Below the pieces are notes generated by a model. The model was not told where the DNA came from and did no database searches. It worked only from the letters and a program-made list of their open reading frames with translations. A stretch of DNA of 64,000 nt from Acorus gramineus. Its lineage: Eukaryota; Streptophyta; Magnoliopsida; Acorales; Acoraceae. A program made the position numbers and the translations under genes. The first letter of the stretch is position 1. Each line of letters starts with the position of its first letter. Below, piece by piece: positions 12,290-23,109 of the stretch. The DNA is taken from contig CM060856.1 in NCBI GenBank assembly GCA_030737835.1, positions 12,614,777 through 12,678,776 of the forward strand, in the 5' to 3' direction.

Positions 12290-12545
12290 CATTTCATTTT
12301 ATAATCTTGTTTACAATTCCATACACTATGATAATATAGTATATTATAGCGTATACTACGCTATCACAGTGTATGGTGTTCTATCACTATCTATTATATA
12401 ATTTTTTTTTCAAAACAAAAAAAAATATATACTATTATACTTTAATATATACTTTATTTTATATGACAACATGTGCTTCAAATAAAAAATATGATTTTTA
12501 AAAGTATAAAAAACGGTGTGGACTGCAATTGGAGGTGCATCTCAG
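12290..12545 (-). repeat. Older dispersed repeat, copy 3 (inverted, without a MITE)
   Basis: Read on the minus strand it begins with the TGCAGTCCACACCG signature and ends in the palindromic TATAGCGTATACTACGCTAT stretch, like copies at 4015-4790 and 5905-6560. The segment corresponding to the MITE insertion points (minus strand CATATAAAATAAAGTATAT) is uninterrupted here. Confidence 0.5.
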
Positions 12546-12647
12546 GCTGGATGTATCATTTTTCAAGGCCAAAACATAATACATAGATGCGTTCATAATG
12601 TTAGGTAACGCTTTAACGTAACACAAATCACGATGCAATTAAATTAT

Positions 12648-12924
12648 GGGTTTTTTATTTTTAAGTCTCCACAAACCATCATATTTAATGATTGATCTCT
12701 CTCTTCTTCGTATTTGGGTTTTAATCCCCATATTTAAATGATAATTCATGGATAGGTCCCTCTCAGGGATTAAAAAAAAACTAAATAATTTATGAATAAG
12801 TCCCTCTTAAGGATTAAAAAGGAACTATCATTATTTAAATCTAGAGACTAAAATCCAAATACAAAAAAATAAAGGATCGATCACTAAATATAATAATTTA
12901 TAAAGATTTAAAAATAAAAAACCC
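12648..12924. mobile_element. Short MITE with a perfect 9-bp target duplication
   Basis: 277 bp. Terminal inverted repeats GGGTTTTTTATTTTTAAGTC / AAACCC-type ends extend inward over TATTTAATGATTGATC. Identical flanks TTAAATTAT at 12639-12647 and 12925-12933. Same family as 5998-6450 (shared AGTCC, GATTGATC and TTTTTAATCCC words), but the interior is shorter and contains two AGGGATTAAAAA copies in tandem. Confidence 0.8.
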
Positions 12925-12939
12925 TTAAATTATTCATCG

Positions 12940-13384
12940 CTGCTGCTTAGAGCAATCCCAGCCTGCATCAAAAAGTTAATTTCTTTAACAAGGGTCATAG
13001 ACTCACAGGGAACCATCTAAAAGTTTATATCAAAGGACAATTACATGATATTCCAAAATTGTTAAATTATCGATACAATTATAAAATTTTATAATTGTTA
13101 AAATTAAGACTATAATAATAACCGAATTTCTTGTAATAATTACTGAAAACCCTTCACAAACAATTGTTTAATCATAGCTGTAATTACGAAGAACATATCT
13201 TATTACAGGACATTGAAATAGAGACTTAAAATATTTCTAAACAGTTCAAGGATATAAAAATAATAGAAAGATGATTAGAGAGACACTAATTAATTTCTTA
13301 AATAAAAAAAAACCAAGAAAAGAAAAGAAAAGGGAAACCCACCAAACCGGTCCGGTTTCAAACCTCTGCAACTCCACCACGTTT
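12940..13384. other. Upstream region of the IMP dehydrogenase gene
   Basis: AT-rich DNA without a recognisable element. An in-frame Met at 13271 could extend the IMPDH frame upstream, but that stretch is Lys/Arg-rich low-complexity leader and lies upstream of the TATA box. Confidence 0.4.
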
Positions 13385-13453
13385 TATATAAAAACCCACC
13401 GTCAAAACCCTAAACCCTCCATTTCTCTCTCTCTCTCTCTCTCTCCGTCAACA
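13385..13453 (+). promoter_or_regulatory. Core promoter and leader of IMP dehydrogenase
   Basis: A TATA box (TATATAAA at 13385-13392) lies 61 bp before the start codon. It is followed by a doubled telo-box (AAACCCTAAACCCT, 13405-13418), a motif common upstream of plant growth and translation genes, and a (CT)n leader at 13424-13445. The very short TATA-to-ATG distance implies a leader of about 30 nt. Confidence 0.6.
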
Positions 13454-16400
13454 ATGGATTTCGACAAGCTGTGCATCGACGACGGCTTCGCCGCGGACCG
13501 GCTCTTCAACCAGGGCTTCTCCTACACCTACGACGACGTCATCTTCCTCCCCCACTTCATCGACTTCCCCACCGACGCCGTCGACCTCCGTACCAACCTC
13601 ACCCGCAACCTCTCCCTCTCCCTCCCCATCGTCTCCTCCCCCATGGACACCGTCACCGAATCCTCCATGGCCGTCTCCATGGCCTCCCTCGGCGGCATCG
13701 GCATCCTCCACTACAACAACACCCCCTCCGAACAGTCCTCACTCATCCGCTCCGTCAAGTCCCGCCGCCTCCCCTTCATCACCGATCTCCCCCCCTCCGT
13801 CTCCCCCTCCGATCAGATCTCCTCCGCTGACGACTTCGGCTCCTCCCCGTGCGTCCTCGTCACCGCTGAGTCCGGGCGCCTCCTCGGCTTCGTCGCCAGA
13901 TCTGACTGGGAGGCCAGATCGGACGCGCGGGACGCGCCGGCCAAGGATCTGATGAGGCCCTCCCCGCCGTCCGTCACGGCGAGCTGCGACTTCGAGCGGA
14001 CCGCGGAGTTTCTGGCGCGGGAGGCGCTTGATTTCGTGCCGACGGTGGATGATGATGGGGTTGTTGTGGATTTGGTCACGAAGGGTGACGTGGAGAGGGT
14101 GCGGCGGCATCCGAGGCTGGGGGTGCCGCCGACGGTGGGGGAGGATGGGAGGTTCTTAGTGGGGGCTGCGGTGGGGACGAGGGAGGAGGACAAGAGGAGG
14201 CTTGAGGAGCTCGTGAAGGCCGGGGCGGATGTTGTGGTTTTGGATAGTTCGCAGGGGAATTCAATTTACCAGATCGAGATGATTAAGCATGTTAAACGGA
14301 CGTATCCGGGGTTGGATGTTATTGGGGGGAACGTTGTCACGGCATACCAGGCAGAGAATCTGATCCAGGCTGGGGTTGATGGGCTGCGGGTCGGGATGGG
14401 GTCTGGGTCAATCTGCACGACTCAGGAGGTCTGCGCAGTTGGACGCGGGCAGGTATTGATGTTTATGATGCTCTTGGTTTTGAATTCTCATTATGTTATT
14501 TAATGTAAATGCAATTTAGGGCCTTCTGAGATTGGGTTTGTGGTCTGTTGGAATTCATTGGTGTTGGCCACGTGTTTGTTGAATTCCTGCTCATTGGAGC
14601 ATCCTAAATTACAAAATGGGTGGAGAGACCAAAATCACTTTTGGGTATTAGTTCGATTCAAGTGACTTTTTTTATTTTTAAGATGTGAGTTTTTGGTATG
14701 AAGGTTAGACTTCTGCTTCCTCCCTTTTCCATCATTGAAATATCCCACAGGAGGGTCCATCCTTTGATAATTGACATCTTTGATCAGCTTTTAATCATTT
14801 CATCATTCTTTGAGTGTAAGAGAATTAGGCTGTGTTATGCGTTGTGTGACGAGATCGTAGTTACAATACCTTCTCAACATAAGGAGATCCATTTAATATG
14901 TGATAGCATTATTTTATTCTATGCAATATCTGATTTGTTGTCATTGCTTTGCAACATCACCTGAAGATTGCTTTCATTATTTTTTTTTGTTGCTTGATAA
15001 TTTTTATTTTTACTTAAAAACTGTTTCTTTTGTGTATAGGCAACAGCGGTTTACAAGGTCGCCTCCATTGCTGCCCGCAGTGGTGTGCCTGTAATTGCAG
15101 ATGGTGGCATTGGAAATTCTGGACATATTGTCAAAGCTCTTGTGCTTGGAGCATCAACTGTCATGATGGGGAGTTTCCTTGCAGGTAGCCATGAAGCTCC
15201 TGGGGTTTATGAGTTTCGGGTATGTTTCTTCCCCTTAATATTACCTTTCAATTAAATTCAAGTTTCACTATTTCTTTTAAGAAATGGAAGTCTTCAGTTA
15301 GGAAAATTATCTCTCAATTTTGTTAACTTCTTTTACATATGATGTGATATTTTCGCTAGTATATCTTGTTTCTCATCTCATATATTTTATATATAGCATA
15401 TACATGTATTATTAACCAGTGTATATAACTTAGTGTAGTGCTTATTGGAATCATTAATAGCTAAGTATTTCATCAACTGCTTTGTTGCAGGTTGTCATTT
15501 TTAACGGTATGAGTGAAATCTCTCCATCCCTCATCCTTCTTGTCCGACTGTTATCCTTGATCTTGTAATCAATCTTCCACCAGTGTGAATTCTCTGAAGC
15601 AGTTGTTTTAGTTATACATGCAGACTTGCTCTCTTCCAAGCTGACCAATTTTTATTTATTTATTTTGACTTTCATTGTTCATTATTAATATGTGATAATT
15701 GATTTCAAAAGTGGTCTAGGTGTCCACTTGGGTGTTTCCTGGCCCTCTGGCGCTGCCTGGACTGCTACATGTTCATATAATGTTCTGTCCCAGGCATCTG
15801 CCTAGGAGGATATTGGTCCATTAGCTTTTGTTTTGAAAATCCTACAGCCTATAGACCCCCTTCCTTCCTACCAATTGCTACTACTATCTGACATCCGTCA
15901 TCTGTGTAATTTGATTATTCCTGTCAAAAAAGGCATCCTACACTCTTTTTTCTTGTGTGGATTTTTTTTACTCCATGTCTCCTTATTCCCCCTTTTTTTA
16001 ATTTTCTTTTTCGCTTCTCTAATCGACCAGCCCCATCCGCATTTCTCTTTTTTTTCCCCTTTCGAGAAAGGTTGTGTGCTAATTTTTATTGATAAAACTG
16101 GTATACTACATAATTTATGTATGTGGGGAGATAACAAAAGGAGAAAAAGGTGCATATTTCCCTCTTCTAGGCCAGTCAAACCCATTAGCCATTCCCCTTC
16201 TCTGGCCGGTTTGCCCCATCGCTGTCTGTCTGGGTCCTTGCCTAATGCTCAGAAGACAGTCCATCCCCTGTTACCTAGGGGGTGCCGAATGCCTCTTGAA
16301 ACATTGGTTGTGGCTATGCCATGGAATGTTTTAGCTATCTACAATTTCCTGCATATTTATCTCCTCAGCTTAGGCAACTGGTGAGGATGCTTAATATGAT

Positions 16401-19215
16401 TTGAATATTTAATCATCTGCACACATTTCTAACAACTTGAGGAACTTCCAATCAGACATTACATAGACTAAAATTCGATATGGATATGATTTGGAATATG
16501 AAAATGGCTAGAATATGGAAAAATTTCAAGTTTATATTTCTTTAATTTCTTAGACAACTGTTCTGCAAATATCTTACATTAACCTAAATAAAGGGTTGTC
16601 TATAGAATTATAGAACGCATGTGGAGGAGAACAATGGATATTTAAAAGATGAAGGTTATGATTTCTTATTTTTTATTAAAAAAAATAGTTTGTTAGTGCG
16701 AGCAAGAAACAACAGGGGTGTCACCATATAATATATAGTCCTTTTGAACTTGGAAACTTGTTAATAAATTCTTACTGTTTGAAATTTGTATTATTACCTT
16801 ATGTTCTCAAATCAGAGTACCTTTCAGTAGCATGAAAGTAATCTTTATTCGAATAAATTGTGTTTATCATGCTTCAGATCATCTTTGTTATTACCATATC
16901 ACCATTTCCTTTACAGGATGGTTCTCGTGTAAAGAAGTATAGGGGTATGGGCTCTCTTGAAGCTATGAAAAAAGGGAGTGATGCCCGCTATTTGGGTGAT
17001 ACTTCAAAGCTAAAAGTTGCTCAGGGAGTTGTTGGGGCTGTCGCAGATAAAGGTTCTACATTGAATTTTATTCCTTACACAATGCATGCTGTAAAGCAAG
17101 GATTTCAAGATCTGGGTGCATCCTCTTTGAAGTCTGCTCATGATCTTTTAAGGTCGAGCGTACTAAGATTGGAGGTATGGTTTAGCATCATTTAATTTAT
17201 TTGAAAAGTATGCTTTTAGCTGAATATATTAGAATATCGAAGTTACAATGTCCAAAACAAGATAAAAAAAAAATATGCAAGAAGGAAAACCCTAACGCGG
17301 GAGTGGAGACTAGAAGAGGATTCCATCCAACTCACAAATAAAAAGAAAGCAAAGCCGGAGTGGAGAATAGAAGATGATTCAATCCCACTCACAAATCAAA
17401 AGAAAACAACGTGGGTGTGGAGAATAAAAGAGGATTTTACCCCACTCGCAAAGAAAAAGAAAAAAACAGAACTTAAAGGAAAGCAAATGAAAGAAAAAAT
17501 ATGTTCCCACTCATTAAAGTTTATATCGAAGCACTCAACTTCTATCTAGAGTGAAGATATTCCAAATCTTATCTAAGGTAGCGTTTGGTAGCGGGATTAC
17601 AAAATTGATTCTGCAGGAAGCTGCCTCCCCCAAACTTTCTCCAATCACAGCTTATTTTTAGATCCTTGGTCTTTTTAGAGATATCTTTAAGTTCTTATTT
17701 CAGTATCTTATTATTTCTAGGTCCAAACTAACAGATTACGTTTGAACTGTCATTATCCATATTTCAGTATTCTAAAATGTCCTTTGTATGGGTACACTGT
17801 TAAATTGCTTGGGTAATATGTCACTGTGTCATATACTTGAATTAGCTTTCGTCCATAAATAGTTGTCTTGCTTTGAAGTAAATTCAGAATAAGTAGGGGA
17901 TCCTTAATCTGAATCTCTTCTTCTATTCAAATGAACAATGATCTCCATTAATTTTTACTAGACACAAAATTCAATAAACTAATAAATCAAATTATGGTCG
18001 TAAGACTTGTAAGATAAGAATTTTTACTCACGATCATACCAAGACTTGACCCCTAGACCTTTTAAAAGAAAAAATTATAAGAAATAAATACCGATACTTT
18101 CCTATAAGGTTATAATTAACCAAATGATAGCTGGAGATTTGGACATGAGGCTTGGATAAAACACAACAAACATGATGGTCATAAATTTGTGAACCAGAAC
18201 AGTGTGGTTTTTTTTTTTTGCACGTCCATGGATTCGACCACCCTGAATCACTTCAGGGATGATCTGTTTTTTTGCAAAGGCTATTAACTTTGATATCATA
18301 CACTGAGATTATTAAAGCTGGTATTCAGTACCACGTAGGTTTTGCAAATTTCTCCAAAAAAAGAGAGACCCCTGCAGTAAAGAAAAACAATAAAATTAGA
18401 ACACAGGAACGAATGTGATGTTTAGGATTCTCAGTACTTGTTTATATAATGGTCCATGGTGATTGAATCATCTTGCCTGAAATTCTGTATTGCAGAAAAT
18501 TGTAAAACTAGGAGTCTTTATATATATATAATACAGTTGTATTGTATGTTACATTCTGTGTACGTGAGCTAGCATGGTTAACTTCTTGAGATGTTGGAGT
18601 AAACACATCCTCACGGCTGAGAAACTCTCATTTGAAAGGGAAGGGTGTAACTCAGTGTATAACTGTTTCGGAGAGGTACTTGTGTTCTCTGCCCCTCCAT
18701 TTGTTTTGTTTACCCCTTTTTATTTTTTTTCTTTATTTGTATGTTCTTCATGGTGGCTCGGTTTTAATAGAATTTGGTGGACACCATCTCTCTTCCAAAA
18801 AATGTACATTTCTGTGTATTGTCTTTGGTGGTACAGAAAATATGTCTTAGTTCCAATGCTCCTATAGTTTGTGAGGCAACTAATATTATTTTAACCGTAT
18901 GTGTATGAGAAATATGGCCATATCAGCAAAGCAAATGCTACTGTAGGAGCAAACTGATACTCTGTCAAATTTTAGCCATTCGCCCATACAACACAAAAAT
19001 CTCTCTCTTTGTTTCTTTTTGTAATTAATTGAACAAAGCATTGTTGCATATACATGAAAATGGTAGCTCTATCGTTTTTATGTCATCATTACTATCCAGA
19101 GCTTGTGTATAATTTTATGTGAAACATCGATCATGTTTTACAGGTTCGCTCAGGAGCCGCCCAGGTTGAAGGTGGGGTGCATGGTCTAGTAAAATATGAA
19201 AAGAAATTATTCTGA
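13454..19215 (+). CDS. IMPDH: Inosine-5'-monophosphate dehydrogenase, 4 exons, 502 aa
   Basis: Oxidises IMP to XMP with NAD+, the committed step to guanine nucleotides in the cytosol. Exons 13454-14452, 15040-15219, 16917-17174 and 19144-19215 total 1509 bp; all introns are phase 0 and GT-AG. Sequence landmarks: N-terminal MDFDKL and [25 protein letters not shown]; a CBS (Bateman) region about residues 120-225; DSSQGNS; the active-site loop GSGSICTTQ with catalytic Cys about 321; [11 protein letters not shown] and MMGSFLAG in exon 2; [12 protein letters not shown] (mobile flap) in exon 3; C-terminal [10 protein letters not shown] in exon 4. Length matches plant IMPDHs (about 500 aa). I chose the Met at 13454 rather than 13271 because it follows a TATA box and matches the family N-terminus. 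Exon 1 is GC-rich in third positions, exons 2-4 are not. Confidence 0.96.
17296..17465 (+). repeat. Tandem repeat of about 57 bp, three copies, in IMPDH intron 3
   Basis: The unit contains GAGTGGAGAATAGAAGA followed by GATT, a run of C/A, CCCACTCACAAA and A/G-rich spacer. Three diverged copies lie back to back. An adjacent partial copy of the AATTAATTA/GTACACTGTTAA MITE family occurs at about 17620-17830. Confidence 0.65.
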
Positions 19216-21396
19216 GTTGATCCCAAGTAAAAAATGCTGCTTCTGTCTCTTATTGTAGCGTGACATGGGAGGTAATTTATTTCATGCCTGCAAGCCTGCA
19301 GAGTCAAATGTCATTTCCCTGTGTGAGGAAAATAAACCCTGTTCATTGTTATTGAAGCAGATATTGATCATAGGGTGTTCATCTTTTTTCATTACAACTT
19401 AAATACGGGGAACATTAAATATTGGACCCCAGTCTGTTCACCTGGAAAATGTTGGGTTCCAAAAATCAGTTACTGTGTTCTCTTATCATGTTTTGTTGTG
19501 ATTCACCAATTAATAATAGCAGTACTTTGGACGTTTCCCTATATGTTTCATATTATTGAAATCTGACTTGAAAAGAATCAACTTTTTGCCTTGAACCAAA
19601 GATAGAATTGCATTCAAGTCATGTCAGGTTTTCCTTTAAATTCCTGGAAGGCTCCATAACATAGGTCACTGTTTGGATCTGGAGTCTTGCATTAATTATT
19701 TTTTTATTCACAGACAGGCAGAGAGTGGGGATATTGGGATTGTTTGGTGATATATGGGAAGTCACATGAAAGGTTGGTAAGATATGGAAAATCACATGAA
19801 ATGTTGGTAAGTGCATGTGATGATAAAAATATTATTGGCTTTCCTTCCGTTCTACTTGAGCCTTGCATACAAGTTGTTGTGACAAATATCTTTTTCACCT
19901 AAAGTTCCGTTATTAAAGGTAAGTACGACTATAAGTTTTGTTTCACTATCTCATTCTCTCCCATGTGCTTTCTTCAGAAGAGCACTGTTAATCACAGTCC
20001 TATGCATTTTCATTTCATTAACTATGTATATTTTTAGTTATATGAAGTACAAATACAATGAATTGGAGTATATATTTTAACTTTTATGAGTGCACATGTT
20101 TATTAAAGTATATATACATATAAAGGAAAATAAGGGCACCCCTGAATGACACTTCTTTGTACGTATAAGGCCCCTAACATTGGTATATGCTCGTATTTTT
20201 ATATAACTTATCCTAAATAATGTGTGGTAATATGAAGTGATGAGATGGATGATTAATTCATCTATTTTTTTATTAATATATTTGAAAAAAATGGTATAAA
20301 TGCTAAATCATCTTCAAGGTGGACTAATTAAATTATAATTTTTATTTGAGGTATTTTCAATATCTTTGCTGTTAAATGATATTATAATATCATTCTATTT
20401 TATATCATAGTATTAATGAATATATTACTATGAAAGAAAGCTAATTGGAAAGAAGCGTCACTAGTCTTTTGTAGCTCATTATGCAGCCTGTTGTCGTCAA
20501 GACAGTTCACTCTGAAATAAACAATGAAGACCTCGCACGGGATTCGATATTATATATTATTATATATATAATTTATATTTATATCTTTCAGCACCAAAAA
20601 ATGGCCTCAAAAAATGGGATGGCCGGTTTATGCGGGGCAATGTGGGAATGATTTGGAACTTAGCGAGACAGGGCTGTATAATATATGTCGACACAGTCAT
20701 AAGAGCTATAATTATTAAATATTTTATATGATTACATGATACGACACATTTATAATATCATAGCAGAAAATAAATCTTTTCCCAGGGAGACTAGATGTGC
20801 TGTCGTAATCATACTTTTATGTCACATGCATCATAGATGGTATAATTCTATTTAAGATGTACATGTGAGATTTTTTTTCTTTGTTGTGAAATAAAACAGG
20901 GGCATTGATTTATGATGTCACTTGTCAAGACACTTTTTTAAGTCTCCATGTGTGTAGAACACGTAATATCACACTCCAAAATAAGTGTACATGAATCGAA
21001 AAGATTTTTTTAATTTTTTTAATTTAATAATCTTATAAAATATTATATAATGTTTTTTTTGTCGGTCTTAATTTCCATACAAATGTTTTAAATTGTTTGA
21101 AAATAATATATAGATATAAAAATTCTAAGGAGAGATAGACACCTTCTTAAAGTAATAATGTGAATGTATGATATTCAAAATATATAAGATTGAAATTAAA
21201 ACTGAAAAAATACTATACCTAACAACGCCTAAATCCATAGTATAATATATTATAATTTTTTATAAAAAAATAGGAATGAAATATACCTATCTTTCAGAGT
21301 GTGTGTATATATTATAGTCTATTAATGATGTGTTTATAAAATAATTTTTTTATCAACATTCATAGACTTAAATTACTTATATTAAAAAATCAAAAA
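19216..21396. other. IMPDH 3' flank and AT-rich intergenic DNA
   Basis: No gene recognised. A local duplication occurs at about 19748-19808 (GGGAAGTCACATGAAAGGTTGGTAAGATATG-type, two copies). The 20000-21300 stretch is very AT-rich with no element ends I can define. Confidence 0.4.
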
Positions 21397-21847
21397 AATT
21401 AATTAGGGGTTCTTACAATCACCCCCATATTATTTTTAGATCCTTGATTCTTTTCAAGTTGTTTTTGGGTCCCTATTATTGAATCTCATTATTTTTAAGT
21501 CTAAAGTAACACTATCTGATTGTACCATCTTTATGTATACCGAGAATGCCTTTTGAACATTTTCATTTACCCAAACAATGTTTATCATATGTTACAGTAT
21601 ACTAAAAAGATTTAATAATATACTAAAAAATCATTATTTATGATCTAACGGGTACCGAAAAGAATTAACAATGTACTTATATGAAAAGGTTGAAAAAACA
21701 TTTCCGATGTACAAACGAAGGATACAAATGGAAAGTGTTACTTTGGGCTTGAAAACAATATGATTCAACAGACCCCCAGAAATAACTAGAAACAAAAAAA
21801 GGACCTAAAAATAATACAAGGGTGAATGCGAGGACCTCTAATTAATT
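21397..21847. repeat. Inverted-repeat (MITE-like) element, AATTAATTA family
   Basis: About 451 bp. Left AATTAATTAGGGGTTCTTAC followed by TATTATTTTTAGATCC is inverted at the right (GGACCTAAAAATAATA ... GGACCTCTAATTAATT). Internal words such as ACAATGTAC occur, as in 3262-3652 and 34581-35007. No reliable target duplication. Confidence 0.6.
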
Positions 21848-22189
21848 TTCCCCAAAAATACACGTGTTTGGTTAGTGGAGCGAATATACCTTTGCATGCA
21901 TGACTCTTTCATACGCTCAAAAAAAAAATCAGATGGAACATCTGATCAACGGCCGATATTCAAGTATGAACCGATGAACAGTCTGTAATCCACCTACACT
22001 AACACGTGTTGCAATAACAACAGCTTCAAAAGGTTGAAAATAACAGCAACGAAAAGATCCGAGGTTTTATGTATAAAAAAAAAAGGAATGATTTTTTATA
22101 TTTCAATTTTTTTTTTTTATAAAAAAAAAACACAGTTCATAAAGAGGTGAATAAATGGTGAATGTTCGCTTTTCCAATCATTTCTAGAG

Positions 22190-23109
22190 CTTGGAAAGTC
22201 TCTCTCTCTCTGTTTGTTTTTTTTCTCTCTAAAACAGGAAAAAAATCGCTCATTTATTCTCGTCCATAAAAATCCGCAAAAGAGAGACAAATCTCTCTCT
22301 TTTGTTTCCTCTCAATCATTGCGAGCTTGGGTGAATAATTCGAAGATAATTAGGGTTTTTGATGCTCTCGAGAGTGACGGAATCGATCGTTTCGGGTCGA
22401 TGAATCGGCTGAAGTGGTAAATTTTTGAGTTTTTGAGCGATTTGGGTGTTTTTTGTTTATGAGGATTACTTGTGTGGAAGAAGGTCGAGGAGGAGATAAG
22501 TTTTGAGTGCGAGAGGTACCGGACAAAGCTCTCACTTTCTTTCGCTTCTCTTGATTTCCTGTGTTTTGTATTGTTTCCGTTTAGAGAATCTTTTCCTTTT
22601 CTGTGCCTCTCTTGCTTGGATTCTTGTTTGTATGTATTGAATTCGTTGAGAGCCAGCTCTCCCTGTATTGATCCCCGCTTGTCTTTTTGTGCATTTTTTT
22701 GTATAGTAATGTTAGGGTTTATCGAATTCGAAAATACGTTTAGATCTCTCGTGCAGATTCTGAAATTTGTTGTTTTTGTTGTGATGAATTGGTATGTGTT
22801 TCTTTTGGTGTTGTTTGTTTCCCCTTTTTAGGCGGATCTGGCCATTGTATCAGCTGGGGTTGTTGTTGATGTGCGGGTTGTTCTAACATTATTTATTTAT
22901 TTATTTATATTGGTAAAAATATTTATATTTGGTTTATGGGAATTCATTTTTATTTTTCTTTTAAGATTTTTGATAAATAATGATATAATGGGTCTGTTTT
23001 GGATTTAAGACCAACAGGTGAATAAATGTAGCATTTGATCGCCTACTGTGCAATGTATTTTCACAGGTTAAGCAGTTAATTGGTTGTGAATTTTTTACAT
23101 TTTGAGAAG
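22190..23109 (+). promoter_or_regulatory. Upstream region and probable 5'-UTR (with intron) of the sugar transporter
   Basis: A CT-rich leader starts near 22199 (TCTCTCTCTCTCTG). A donor-like G|GTAAAT near 22417 and an acceptor-like TTTTCACAG near 23068 could remove a 5'-UTR intron of about 650 bp. Several short upstream ATG frames exist (for example 22214-22420). No clear TATA box; a TTATAAAAA is at about 22118. Confidence 0.35.

Noticed and set aside
13271-13453. Upstream in-frame Met extending IMPDH by 61 residues
   Set aside because: It lies before the TATA box and codes low-complexity leader; the family N-terminus begins at 13454.
15833-16384. 183-codon frame in IMPDH intron 2
   Set aside because: It has no family resemblance and lies within an intron with good borders and continuous IMPDH phase.
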